A stretch of 64,000 nucleotides of DNA. Origin: Planktosalinus sp963977065. GTDB lineage: Bacteria; Bacteroidota; Bacteroidia; Flavobacteriales; Flavobacteriaceae. Positions 1 through 8,407 of the stretch are shown here, piece after piece. How positions within the stretch are numbered: position 1 is the first letter of the stretch; each line of letters starts with the position of its first letter. The stretch lies in the NCBI GenBank assembly GCA_963977065.1, contig CAXBNF010000001.1, forward strand, positions 124,001-188,000, written 5' to 3'. A program made the position numbers and the translations under genes. The notes under the pieces were generated by a model. That model searched no databases, was not told the origin of the DNA, and saw nothing but the letters and a program-made list of their open reading frames with translations.

Positions 1-1632
1 AACTAAATCGATTACTGGAGCTGGGCCTGTTTTATCAATTAGATTTGCAGAAACAACATTATGCGACTCTGCCAATGCAACTTTTAGGTTAACCATTCCA
101 CCATATTTATCACCGGCATTTTTTGGCGTCCAGGGCTTTAAGAGTCCATACTTTCCTTCTTCAATGGTATAGGGTGTATTGGGTAAGGTATCACAAGGTG
201 ACATATGCAATTGATCAATAGCAGTAGCATACACAAAAGGCTTGAAGGTAGAGCCCACTTGGCGTTTTCCTTGTTTTACCATATCATATTTAAAGTGCTT
301 GTAGTTGATTCCGCCCACCCAGGCTTTAACTTCTCCGGTTTGTGGATTCATGGACATCATAGAAGCTTGTAAATAAGATTTGTAATATTTTATAGAATCG
401 ATTGGCTTCATAATGGTATCAATATCCCCTTTCCAGGAAAAGACTTTCATTTCAGTGTCTTTATAAAAAGTATCTTTTACCTCATCATCAGTCATTCCTT
501 GATCTTTCAAAATGCGCCATCTGTCGCTTCGTCTCATGGAGTTATTCAAAAGGCTTTCTGTTTCTTCAGGTGTGATTCCTCTGAAAGGAGCTGTTTTATT
601 ATTCAGGTTTTGTTTATCAAACTCTCTTTGAAGATTTACAAGGTGGGCATGTACTGCTTTCTCTGCATACTCTTGCATTTTGGAATCGATTGTTGTGTAA
701 ATTTTTAAACCATCTCTATAAATATTGTATTTGGTTCCATCTGTTTTGGGGTTTTCATCAATCCATTTTTGAATGGCAGCTCTCACATATTCTCTAAAAT
801 AAGTCGCTAAACCTTCATCGTGCCCTTCAGGTGTGTAATTTAACCCCAGAGGACGTTGTTGCAATGAGTCTTTCATTTCAGTTGTAAGAAAGTTATTCTT
901 TTCCATTTGCTTTAAAACAACATTCCTCCTATGATGTACCATTTCCTCTCTTCGTAATGGATTGAAAAGCGACGAGTTTTTTAACATCCCAACAAGCATA
1001 GCTCCTTCTTCTGTATTTAGATCTTTTGGTTCTTTTCCAAAATAGATACGTGAAGCTGACCGTATTCCTACAGCCTGATTTAAAAAGTCATATTTATTGA
1101 GGTACATGGTAAGAATTTCCTCCTTTGTGTACTGGCGTTCCAGACGGGTTGCTATAACCCATTCTTTCATTTTTTGGATAACGGCTTGAAGGAAGTTTTT
1201 TGAACGCACTCCTGTGAAAAGTTGTCTAGATAATTGTTGAGTAATTGTGCTGGCCCCTCCTTTTTTTCCTAAAAATAAAACAGCACGTGCAAAGCCTTTT
1301 GCATCAATTCCTGAATGATTGTAAAAGCGTTCATCTTCTGTGGCAATAAGAGCTTGAATAAGTTGTTCAGGAAGATCTTCATATTGAACCGGGGTTCTAT
1401 TTTCACGGTAAAATTTACCGAGTGTTTGACCATCTGAAGACACGATTTCTGTGGCAAGATTAGTCTCCGGGTTTTCCAGCTCTTCAAATGTGGGCAATGC
1501 TCCAAAAGCACCCCAGGAAGCCAATAAGAACATAAGGGCTATAAGTGTAAGTCCCGCACCTATAGTTAGCCAAAACCATTTGATGTATTTCCAGTTTACC
1601 GAAGTTGATTTTTTTGTTTTTTGCTTTGTCAT
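1..1632 (-). CDS. Penicillin-binding protein 1A (glycosyltransferase/transpeptidase), 3' end outside window
   Basis: Class A PBP that polymerises glycan strands and cross-links peptidoglycan on the periplasmic side of the inner membrane. The 544 visible codons show a short Lys-rich cytoplasmic head, one membrane segment at about residues 16-38, a GT51 domain (ATEDERFYNHSG, then STITQQL), and a transpeptidase domain with the SxxK nucleophile Ser461 (STFK) and the SxN motif at Ser523. The KTG motif and C-terminus lie beyond the window edge. The ATG at 1632 gives the expected basic head. It is the last gene of a ricT-gldH-pbp run, 6 bp after gldH, so it is probably co-transcribed with a gliding lipoprotein. 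Family certain; the 1A label rests on domain order. Confidence 0.93.
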   Translation of the reverse strand, partial: MTKQKTKKSTSVNWKYIKWFWLTIGAGLTLIALMFLLASWGAFGALPTFEELENPETNLATEIVSSDGQTLGKFYRENRTPVQYEDLPEQLIQALIATEDERFYNHSGIDAKGFARAVLFLGKKGGASTITQQLSRQLFTGVRSKNFLQAVIQKMKEWVIATRLERQYTKEEILTMYLNKYDFLNQAVGIRSASRIYFGKEPKDLNTEEGAMLVGMLKNSSLFNPLRREEMVHHRRNVVLKQMEKNNFLTTEMKDSLQQRPLGLNYTPEGHDEGLATYFREYVRAAIQKWIDENPKTDGTKYNIYRDGLKIYTTIDSKMQEYAEKAVHAHLVNLQREFDKQNLNNKTAPFRGITPEETESLLNNSMRRSDRWRILKDQGMTDDEVKDTFYKDTEMKVFSWKGDIDTIMKPIDSIKYYKSYLQASMMSMNPQTGEVKAWVGGINYKHFKYDMVKQGKRQVGSTFKPFVYATAIDQLHMSPCDTLPNTPYTIEEGKYGLLKPWTPKNAGDKYGGMVNLKVALAESHNVVSANLIDKTGPAPVIDLV

Positions 1633-1638
1633 AACTTT

Positions 1639-2124
1639 TTATCTGTCGGCCTGACTCTTTTCAATAATTATGCCCACATCTGTGATGCCTTCAAGCTTAT
1701 TAACGCCCATAATTGAGGCGTTATTGCGCATTGCATGTCTTAGTTTGATTCTATAATTTCCCTCCTCAAAAAACCGAATGTTTTCCTTATACCACAGTTT
1801 ATTTTCCTTGACCCTGTTTCCAGTTCCCAGCCAGGTGCCATCAGGATTGGCCATTTGGTACTCAAGTGTATCTTGTACCACTTTCCCATTTGGGAAATGG
1901 ATTGCCGCAATTAAAAAGAGGTTGCTGTACTTAAACTCATTTGTATTTCTGACTGTAAAAAACAAATTATAACCAGATAATGAGTCCATCTCGGGGACTT
2001 TAAATTCAAGGGTTTGTTCAAGAGGCCAATGATTTGGCAAAGTTACAAAGTCACTGTGAATTTCGTTTGATTGACAACTCATCAAGAGCGCTGCAAAAAG
2101 AAAAAAGAATGCCTTTCTAATCAT
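1639..2124 (-). CDS. gldH: Gliding motility lipoprotein GldH
   Basis: Small lipoprotein of the GldH family, required with GldB/D/J/K for gliding and type IX secretion in flavobacteria. I chose the ATG at 2124 (161 aa) because it gives a lipoprotein signal (MIRK, hydrophobic stretch, LLMSC with Cys17). The longer reading frame back to 2193 adds 23 basic residues that overlap ricT and would bury the signal. The mature part is a predicted beta-rich domain with no catalytic motif. It starts 4 bp after the ricT stop and ends 6 bp before the PBP start. The ricT-gldH-pbp order is, from memory, usual in flavobacteria, which supports the name. Confidence 0.85.
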   Translation of the reverse strand: MIRKAFFFLFAALLMSCQSNEIHSDFVTLPNHWPLEQTLEFKVPEMDSLSGYNLFFTVRNTNEFKYSNLFLIAAIHFPNGKVVQDTLEYQMANPDGTWLGTGNRVKENKLWYKENIRFFEEGNYRIKLRHAMRNNASIMGVNKLEGITDVGIIIEKSQADR

Positions 2125-2128
2125 TTTT

Positions 2129-3271
2129 TTAGTGATTTCTCTTTTTCCTTTTTTGATTCTTTTGACGTTTCTTTGAACGTTTTGGTTTATCAAAACGTGT
2201 TAAACTATCTTGTCCCACAACATTGTTATAGACGGCTTCCTCTGAGTAGGCAACTTCTGCTACAAAGGCTTCCAGACTTACTGCCTTTTTGTTTTGTTTA
2301 TTTAAAGCTATTATTTCATTGGCTTTTTCGGCTTTAATCTCAAACCAGTTCATCCATTCTCCTTCATAACAATACCATAGTACTCCTTTAAAAATATCTA
2401 ATTTTTGGCAAACGGCTGTTCCTTTTTCTGTTAAAAGTTTTGTCTCTATGCTAGGGAAGTTTTGAAGTGCTTCCAGATACATATCCAACTCATAGTTTAA
2501 GCAGCATTTTAATTTTCCGCATTGACCTGCCAGTTTTTGTGGATTGAGCGAAAGTTGTTGATATCGAGCAGCAGATGTGTTTACTGAGCGAAAATCTGTC
2601 AACCAAGTTGAGCAACACAATTCTCTGCCACAGGATCCTATTCCGCCAAGTCTAGATGCTTCTTGCCTAAAGCCAACTTGTTTCATCTCAATGCGGGTGT
2701 TAAACTCGTGAGCAAATTCTTTGATAAGTTCTCTAAAATCAACTCTTTCTTCAGCAGTGTAGTAAAAAATAGCTTTTGAGGCATCTCCTTGAAATTCTAC
2801 ATCCGAAATTTTCATTTTCAAATTAAGTCTGATAGCAATTTGACGTGCCCTTACCTTTACGGTTTCTTCTCTGTCTCTTGCTTTTTGCCAAACATCTATA
2901 TCGCGTTGAGACGCTTTTCTATAAACCTTTAAATTGCCTTCTTCTATGCGCTGCTTTTTCTTTTTCATCTGGATACGCACCAATTCCCCTGTGAGGGAAA
3001 CCAATCCAATATCGTGTCCTGATGCCGCTTCAGTGGCTATAACATCTCCCACAGCAAGGGGGATTTTATCAATATTTTGGTAAAAATCTTTTCTGCCATT
3101 TTTAAAGCGCACTTCAACAAAATCAAAAGGCTCTTGATTTTCGGGAAGTGTCATATTTGCCAGCCAATCAAAAACAGTAAGTTTATTGCAGCCGTCTGTG
3201 CCACAGGTGCCATTGTTTTTACAACCCTTTGGTTGACCGTTTGATGATGTTGAACAGCTTGTACAGCCCAT
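2129..3271 (-). CDS. ricT: PSP1-domain protein, RicT/YaaT-like
   Basis: 380-aa PSP1-domain protein. In Bacillus, RicT (YaaT) forms an iron-sulphur complex with RicA and RicF that affects RNase Y and mRNA maturation; what it does in Bacteroidota is unclear. Visible features are a Cys-rich head (Cys3, 6, 17, 23, 28), the PSP1 core with its conserved Cys motifs (GSCGRELCC and QCGKLKCC), and a very basic tail of Lys/Arg after about residue 360 that could bind nucleic acid. First gene of the ricT-gldH-pbp unit. A near-consensus -7 box (TATCTTTA, minus strand, about 3330-3337) lies upstream of the start. The symbol is by homology only. Confidence 0.82.
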   Translation of the reverse strand: MGCTSCSTSSNGQPKGCKNNGTCGTDGCNKLTVFDWLANMTLPENQEPFDFVEVRFKNGRKDFYQNIDKIPLAVGDVIATEAASGHDIGLVSLTGELVRIQMKKKKQRIEEGNLKVYRKASQRDIDVWQKARDREETVKVRARQIAIRLNLKMKISDVEFQGDASKAIFYYTAEERVDFRELIKEFAHEFNTRIEMKQVGFRQEASRLGGIGSCGRELCCSTWLTDFRSVNTSAARYQQLSLNPQKLAGQCGKLKCCLNYELDMYLEALQNFPSIETKLLTEKGTAVCQKLDIFKGVLWYCYEGEWMNWFEIKAEKANEIIALNKQNKKAVSLEAFVAEVAYSEEAVYNNVVGQDSLTRFDKPKRSKKRQKNQKRKKRNH

Positions 3272-3386
3272 AAAATGAATATCTTGAATGTGAACTAAAT
3301 CACGTTGCTTGTAAATTTTTCTTCAAGCGTAAAGATAGTATTTTTGATAAGAAGATAATAACGCACTAAAACCTTTATCAGTAAAT

Positions 3387-4742
3387 CTATAAAAGCCTAT
3401 ACACTTTGTCTGACATTCTAAGTCTAAAAGGCAGTTGAAGGGTTACTTTATCTCCTGCAACCGCTTTTTCTGCCAAAGCACCATTCACTCGCATATTCAC
3501 AATCTCAACTTCTTGTTTCCCGGTAGTGGGGCCATAAATAAGTAACGTGTCACCAGTATTAATTTCACCTTCTTCCATTAAAAACATCCCCACTTTAGAC
3601 TTGGTATAGTAGTGCTGTCCTTTCCCCACAATTACTTTTTTGACAGCTGCTTTTATGATTTTATCTTTTTTCTTTTGGGCTTTAGCCAAAGGAGTGTCAA
3701 TTAAAACACCGGAACTTTTAAATTTTAAGGCAGGGGATTTTCCTTTTCTAAATATTTTATTCCCCACTTGTTGTCCCTTTCTGAGTTTGATTTGTTCTGC
3801 CAAGGGCAAATGAATCATCTCAAAGCATTCTGGAGAGCAGCAATTCTCCATTTTTTGTTGACAGGAATCACATTGAATAAATAACAAATGACATCCGTCA
3901 TTTGCGCAATTTGTATGGTCATCACAAGGCGCGCCACACTGGTGACATCTGGAAATAATATCATCAGTAATGCGCTCACCCAGACGGTGGTCAAAAACAA
4001 AGTTTTTACCAATAAATTTACTGGGGATTTTTTGCTCATTGATTTGACGGGTATATTCAATGATCCCGCCTTCAAGTTGATAGACATTTTTAAATCCTTT
4101 GTGTTTAAAAAATGCACTGGCCTTTTCACAGCGTATACCTCCGGTGCAATACATCAACACGTTTTTGTCCTCTTTATGTGCTTCCAATTGTTTTTCAATG
4201 ATGGGTAGCGATTCTCTAAAAGTTTCTACATCTGGAGTAATGGCACCTTTAAAATGGCCTATTTCACTTTCATAATGATTGCGCATATCAACCACTATGG
4301 TGTTGGGGTCGTCAAGGAGTTTATTAAACTCTGCAGCTTTGAGATGGATTCCTTTGTTAGTCACGTCAAAGGTATTATCATTTAAACCATCTGCGACAAT
4401 TTTTTTTCGCACTTTAATGGTGAGTTTTAAAAACGAAAAGTCATCATGTTCCACAGCTATATTGAGTCGAATGCCTTTCATAAAATCATATTCTTCTATG
4501 CGGTTTTTAAACTCATAAAAATGATCTGCGGGAAGCGAAAGTTGTGCATTTATTCCTTCTGAAGCTACATAAATTCTGCCAAGAACTTCAAGTGGGTTCC
4601 AGGCGATAAACAGGGCATCTCTAAAGGCTTTTGGGTCTTCAATTTTTGCATACGCATAGAAAGACAAAGTGAGTCTTTGTTTGCCGGCTTTGTCAATTAG
4701 CTCGGCTCTTTGATCTGCGCTTAAAGTGTTGTACAGTTGCAT
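3387..4742 (-). CDS. trhO: tRNA uridine(34) hydroxylase TrhO (rhodanese family) with a C-terminal extension
   Basis: Oxygen-dependent hydroxylase for U34 of tRNA, giving the 5-hydroxyuridine precursor of cmo5U/mcmo5U. The N-terminal domain (1-110) and rhodanese domain (about 135-240) are complete, with the active-site loop CTGGIRC starting at Cys199. A Cys-rich stretch (RCHQCGAPC ... CCSPEC) follows at about 265-310. The protein is 451 aa, about 100 longer than the E. coli enzyme; residues from about 330 on (basic linker, then KVGMFLMEEG ... GDKVTLQLP) look like a small beta-barrel of the translation-factor type. It is monocistronic, with the small 4743-5141 region upstream. Confidence 0.88.
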   Translation of the reverse strand: MQLYNTLSADQRAELIDKAGKQRLTLSFYAYAKIEDPKAFRDALFIAWNPLEVLGRIYVASEGINAQLSLPADHFYEFKNRIEEYDFMKGIRLNIAVEHDDFSFLKLTIKVRKKIVADGLNDNTFDVTNKGIHLKAAEFNKLLDDPNTIVVDMRNHYESEIGHFKGAITPDVETFRESLPIIEKQLEAHKEDKNVLMYCTGGIRCEKASAFFKHKGFKNVYQLEGGIIEYTRQINEQKIPSKFIGKNFVFDHRLGERITDDIISRCHQCGAPCDDHTNCANDGCHLLFIQCDSCQQKMENCCSPECFEMIHLPLAEQIKLRKGQQVGNKIFRKGKSPALKFKSSGVLIDTPLAKAQKKKDKIIKAAVKKVIVGKGQHYYTKSKVGMFLMEEGEINTGDTLLIYGPTTGKQEVEIVNMRVNGALAEKAVAGDKVTLQLPFRLRMSDKVYRLL

Positions 4743-4830
4743 GCTATAAACGATTTAAGTATGAATAAAACTACTGCTCTAAATGGAAGAACAGCGTGCA
4801 AAAATAACAGAATTCCACATTTTCTTCAAC

Positions 4831-4865
4831 AAAAAAAGCATCAATTTGATTTGATGCTTTTTTTC
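4831..4865. terminator. Bidirectional hairpin terminator between trhO and recA
   Basis: Inverted repeat AAAGCATCA / TGATGCTTT with a short loop, flanked by an A-run on one side and a T-run on the other, so it can work in either direction. It lies between divergent genes, where no terminator would be needed unless a short transcript is made there. Confidence 0.6.
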
Positions 4866-4924
4866 GAATGGCTAATTCGTTATTACTAAATTTTATTTTA
4901 TCGGTCATAAAAGTCGTAATAACG

Positions 4925-5017
4925 TCAGCCACCATCAATTTTGCTACTACTGCAAATTGCAATGGTAATAGCAAAACCAGATGCATTCAATATTAAATTA
5001 CGCTTAAGTGTTCTCAT
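4925..5017 (-). CDS. Possible 30-aa peptide gene, unrecognised
   Basis: A short reading frame (start MRTLKRNL, then a hydrophobic stretch, CSSSKIDGG, stop) begins at an ATG at 5017. The basic head followed by a hydrophobic core looks like a secreted or membrane microprotein, and a strong hairpin terminator lies just downstream on the same strand (4831-4865). A second frame covers 4771-4986 but lacks a convincing start and looks like chance. The region separates trhO and recA, so the terminator must serve some short transcript. I do not recognise the peptide; it could equally be a non-coding RNA or a decayed gene. Confidence 0.22.
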   Translation of the reverse strand: MRTLKRNLILNASGFAITIAICSSSKIDGG

Positions 5018-5080
5018 TTTGTTTTAAATATAGTGCTTTAAATTGAATATGAAAAATTATTGAAAAGGTTGCGCTCATCT

Positions 5081-5109
5081 ATTGTGATGCACAAAAAGAA
5101 ATAGTATTT
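5081..5109 (+). promoter_or_regulatory. recA promoter (Bacteroidota type)
   Basis: ATTG at 5081-5084 and TAGTATTT at 5102-5109, separated by 17 bp, match the TTTG / TAnnTTTG elements read by the Bacteroidota primary sigma factor. The recA ATG is 32 bp past the -7 box. No LexA-type palindrome is visible around it. Confidence 0.5.
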
Positions 5110-5141
5110 TAGCGTTAACTATTTACTTTAAATCATTAGAA

Positions 5142-6149
5142 ATGAGCAACGAGAAAGACGCAAAATTAAAAGCATTAAAACTTACATTAGACAAGCTTGA
5201 TAAAACCTATGGAAAAGGAGCTGTTATGAAATTGGGTGATCAGGCAGTTCAGGAAGTGGAATCGATATCAACGGGCTCTCTTGGGCTAGATATTGCACTG
5301 GGAGTAGGAGGCCTTCCTAAAGGGCGTGTCATTGAAATTTATGGACCTGAATCCTCAGGAAAAACAACTTTAACCCTTCATGCGATCGCCGAAAGTCAAA
5401 AGGCGGGTGGTATTGCCGCTTTTATTGATGCAGAGCACGCTTTTGACAGAGGATATGCTGCAAAACTGGGTGTTGATATTGAAAACCTTATTATTTCTCA
5501 ACCGGATAATGGTGAGCAAGCACTTGAAATCGCAGACAATTTAATTCGCAGTGGCGCCATTGACATTGTTGTGATTGACTCTGTTGCTGCTCTTACCCCA
5601 AAAAGTGAAATTGAAGGTGAAATGGGAGACTCAAAAATGGGGCTTCATGCCAGATTGATGTCTCAAGCTTTGAGAAAACTCACCGGTTCTATAAGCAAAA
5701 CACACTGTACCGTAATTTTTATCAATCAACTTCGTGAAAAGATTGGGGTTATGTTTGGAAATCCCGAGACAACTACCGGAGGAAATGCTTTGAAATTTTA
5801 TGCTTCCGTGAGATTAGACATAAGAAGATCCACACAAATAAAAGACAGCAATGGTGAGGTTCAAGGCAATAGAACACGTGTAAAAGTCGTTAAGAATAAA
5901 GTAGCTCCACCTTTTAAAACTGCCGAGTTTGACATTATGTATGGCACCGGTATTTCTAAGGTGGGAGAAATTATTGATTTGGGGGTTGATTATGAAATCA
6001 TCAAAAAAAGTGGATCTTGGTTTAGCTATGGAGACACAAAACTTGGACAAGGAAGAGATGCTGTAAAAGCACTTTTACTGGACAACCCAGAGCTTTTTGA
6101 AGAATTGGAACTAAAAATTAAAGAAGCTATTGCCTTGTTAAAAAGTTAA
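5142..6149 (+). CDS. recA: Recombinase RecA
   Basis: DNA strand-exchange ATPase of homologous recombination and the SOS response. At 335 aa it is a complete core RecA with a short C-tail. Walker A is GPESSGKTT at residues 68-76, Walker B is IVVIDSVAAL, and the L1/L2 loop regions are intact (GEMGDSKMGLHAR; FGNPETTTGGNALKF). The C-terminal domain ends in IALLKS without the acidic tail of E. coli RecA. Own promoter upstream and a long-stem terminator downstream (6184-6244) suggest a single-gene transcript. Confidence 0.98.
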   Translation: MSNEKDAKLKALKLTLDKLDKTYGKGAVMKLGDQAVQEVESISTGSLGLDIALGVGGLPKGRVIEIYGPESSGKTTLTLHAIAESQKAGGIAAFIDAEHAFDRGYAAKLGVDIENLIISQPDNGEQALEIADNLIRSGAIDIVVIDSVAALTPKSEIEGEMGDSKMGLHARLMSQALRKLTGSISKTHCTVIFINQLREKIGVMFGNPETTTGGNALKFYASVRLDIRRSTQIKDSNGEVQGNRTRVKVVKNKVAPPFKTAEFDIMYGTGISKVGEIIDLGVDYEIIKKSGSWFSYGDTKLGQGRDAVKALLLDNPELFEELELKIKEAIALLKS

Positions 6150-6183
6150 AAAAAACACAATAACGCAACCTAACATCTTAATT

Positions 6184-6244
6184 TGCATCTACAAGTAAAG
6201 TTCCTTGTTTTTAATAAGTGGAAATCTTGTAGATGCATTTTTTT
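6184..6244 (+). terminator. recA terminator
   Basis: A perfect 12-bp inverted repeat (TGCATCTACAAG / CTTGTAGATGCA) with a 30-nt loop, followed by seven T residues. The large loop is unusual but the stem and T-run are clear. It separates recA from the sigma-factor gene. Confidence 0.7.
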
Positions 6245-6286
6245 AACAGCTCACCGCTGTTTGTTTCACGTTAAAAAAGAGGAAGT

Positions 6287-6826
6287 TTGGCTTTAAATGA
6301 GCTCATAGAAAAATGTAAGCTAGAGGATATCAAAGCACAGGGAGAGTTGTACACACTTTATTCAAGTAAACTTTATTCTGTTTGTCTAAAATATTCTCGC
6401 AATGCAACTGAGGCACAAGACAACCTTCAGGACGCATTTATTACTATTTTTAAAAATATGAGCCAATACAAGCACAAAGGCTCCTTCGAAGGATGGATGA
6501 AGCGCATTACAGTTAATACTGTACTTCAAAAATATCGTAAAGAGCGTTTTTTTGAAATAGTGAATGAAAATCAGATTGAAGATCCTGAAATAGAAGTTGA
6601 AGAAAACAGTTTTTCTCTCGATTTTTTATTAAAATTAATTCAGGAATTGCCAGATAGGTATCGATTGGTTTTTAACTTATATGTACTCGATGACTATTCA
6701 CATCAGGAAGTAGCAGAAATGCTCGGAATAACTGTAGGAACCTCAAAATCAAATCTCGCGAGAGCAAGAATGATTTTAAAAAGCAAAATAGAAGAAAGCA
6801 AACCAGCTCAAGCAAAGAGTAACTGA
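6287..6826 (+). CDS. ECF RNA polymerase sigma factor
   Basis: 179-aa sigma-70 family protein with only regions 2 and 4. Region 2 is at about residues 20-90 (TEAQDNLQDAF, then GSFEGWMKRI) and region 4 at about 115-170 (LPDRYRLVFNLYVLDDYSHQ, then the helix-turn-helix EVAEMLGITVGTSKS). The start must be TTG at 6287, with AGAGGAA just upstream; no in-frame ATG fits. The next gene begins 3 bp after its stop and is built like an anti-sigma factor, so the two probably form a signal-responsive switch. The regulon cannot be read from here. Confidence 0.92.
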   Translation: MALNELIEKCKLEDIKAQGELYTLYSSKLYSVCLKYSRNATEAQDNLQDAFITIFKNMSQYKHKGSFEGWMKRITVNTVLQKYRKERFFEIVNENQIEDPEIEVEENSFSLDFLLKLIQELPDRYRLVFNLYVLDDYSHQEVAEMLGITVGTSKSNLARARMILKSKIEESKPAQAKSN

Positions 6827-6829
6827 CAA

Positions 6830-8287
6830 ATGAACACAAAAAAGCAATTAGACCGTCTTTTCAAAGAGCAATTCAGAAATATGGAAGTGGCACCGCCACC
6901 GGCTGTGTGGGAGAACATTGCTACTGCTCTTCAAAAGAAAAAGCAAATCAAGCGCGTTGTTCCTTTATGGTATAAGCTCGCAGGTGTTGCAGCAGGTCTT
7001 TTGGTGTTTTTTAGCCTTGGAAGTATCTTTTACAATCCATCCTCATTAACTGAAGTTTCCTCAGAAGATTTTGAAACTCCGGTTCCTTCTGAAGTTGATT
7101 CTCCATTAGAAAAAGACAGTTTTGATGTAAACCAACAAGAAGTTGTCTTTCAAGAGAGTCAAGAAAATCCTTCTTCCATTAATAATGACAATTCTAAAGA
7201 GCAACAAAAAATAGTCCCTCCAGAAACTAAAAAAATGATTTCTTCATCTGAAGCAATTGTAAAATCTAATCAAAAAACGAATTCAGTTTCTGAAAATACC
7301 CAAAACCCAAAAATAAATTCAACCTCTGAATCTATTTCAGAAAAAGATATAATTGCACAAATTGTTGTGCCAAATCAAAACTCAGAGACAAATGACCTTT
7401 ATGAAGTTGATTCTGTCAACAAAGAAATAGAAACCATAATTTCTGATACTGATTCACCCACTGAGTTAAAAGAAGAAAATAAAAAATCATTAATTGATTA
7501 TATCGCTGAAAAAAATGAACCCGCTGTAACTGTTTCAAATACAACTCCAGAAAATAGGTGGGAAGTAGCTCCTAATGTTGCTCCTGTTTATTACAGTTCT
7601 TTGGGGAACGGTTCCTCTATTGATACTCAATTCTCTGAAAATTCCAAATCTGGTGATGTCAATCTCAGCTATGGCGTAAAAGTAAGTTATGCTATTACTG
7701 AAAAGCTAAGCATAAGAACTGGTATAAATAAGGTAGATTTAAGTTACTCAACAAATGACATTGAGTTTGCCATTGCTTCTGCTTCCGGTGGTTTACAGTC
7801 TATAGATTCTAAGAGTAAAGGATATGCTGTTGCTGTTGGAACCCGAGGAAGTTTGCAGCAGCCATCATCAAACTTACCCACAATGACTGAAGATGGAACG
7901 GTGATTGTCCCACGCAACGGTGTCATCCCCGGAACGATGCAACAGGAATTGGATTATTTTGAGATTCCATTAGAATTGAAATACAGTTTGTTGAACAAGC
8001 GTTTTGGACTCAACATAGTGGGAGGAATGAGCACGCTTTTATTAAACAGCAACCAAGTAAGCGTTTTATCTGATGGTTTTCAAACGGAAATTGGGAGTGC
8101 AAACAACTTAAACAATTTAAGTTTTAGTACTAACGTAGGATTTGGATTTGACTACAAACTTTCAAATCGATTTGTCTTTAACCTTGAACCTATGTTTAAA
8201 TACCAGCTCAATCCCTATTCAGACAATAATATTGACTTTAAGCCTTTTTATCTGGGGGTTTACAGTGGTTTTAGTTACAGATTTTAG
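6830..8287 (+). CDS. Predicted dual-membrane anti-sigma factor with outer-membrane beta-barrel
   Basis: 485-aa protein with a soluble N-terminal part (1-46; VAPPPAVWENIATALQ resembles anti-sigma heads of Bacteroidota), one inner-membrane segment at about 48-68, a long Ser/Asn/Glu-rich linker (about 70-240) long enough to cross the periplasm, and a C-terminal beta-barrel (about 245-485) of alternating strands ending in an aromatic residue (GFSYRF). This is the layout of the dual membrane-spanning anti-sigma factors (Dma type) reported in Bacteroides. It sits 3 bp behind the ECF sigma gene. By analogy it would hold the sigma factor and sense outer-membrane state; that role is inferred. Confidence 0.72.
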   Translation: MNTKKQLDRLFKEQFRNMEVAPPPAVWENIATALQKKKQIKRVVPLWYKLAGVAAGLLVFFSLGSIFYNPSSLTEVSSEDFETPVPSEVDSPLEKDSFDVNQQEVVFQESQENPSSINNDNSKEQQKIVPPETKKMISSSEAIVKSNQKTNSVSENTQNPKINSTSESISEKDIIAQIVVPNQNSETNDLYEVDSVNKEIETIISDTDSPTELKEENKKSLIDYIAEKNEPAVTVSNTTPENRWEVAPNVAPVYYSSLGNGSSIDTQFSENSKSGDVNLSYGVKVSYAITEKLSIRTGINKVDLSYSTNDIEFAIASASGGLQSIDSKSKGYAVAVGTRGSLQQPSSNLPTMTEDGTVIVPRNGVIPGTMQQELDYFEIPLELKYSLLNKRFGLNIVGGMSTLLLNSNQVSVLSDGFQTEIGSANNLNNLSFSTNVGFGFDYKLSNRFVFNLEPMFKYQLNPYSDNNIDFKPFYLGVYSGFSYRF

Positions 8288-8358
8288 TTTAAGTTAAGTT
8301 TAATTAGTTGAATGTTTATTTTTGTTTTTTGTAATGTTTAGCAAGTAATAAACTAAAG

Positions 8359-8395
8359 AAAAGCTGCTCGCTGTGCCTAAAGAGTGGCTTTTTTT
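8359..8395 (+). terminator. Terminator of the sigma/anti-sigma operon
   Basis: AAAAGCTGCTC pairs with GAGTGGCTTTT (two G-U wobbles) across a 12-nt loop, followed by a T-run to 8395. It lies 70 bp after the anti-sigma stop, before the oppositely oriented plsC. Confidence 0.6.
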
Positions 8396-8407
8396 GATTT
8401 TTATAAT

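Noticed and set aside
2125..2193. N-terminal extension of gldH
   Set aside because: It overlaps ricT and would bury the lipoprotein signal; the ATG at 2124 gives a proper lipobox.
4771..4986. 71-codon open frame between trhO and recA, minus strand
   Set aside because: It runs through the terminator hairpin, has no start-site features and no protein-like pattern. The shorter 4925-5017 frame is a better, though weak, candidate.
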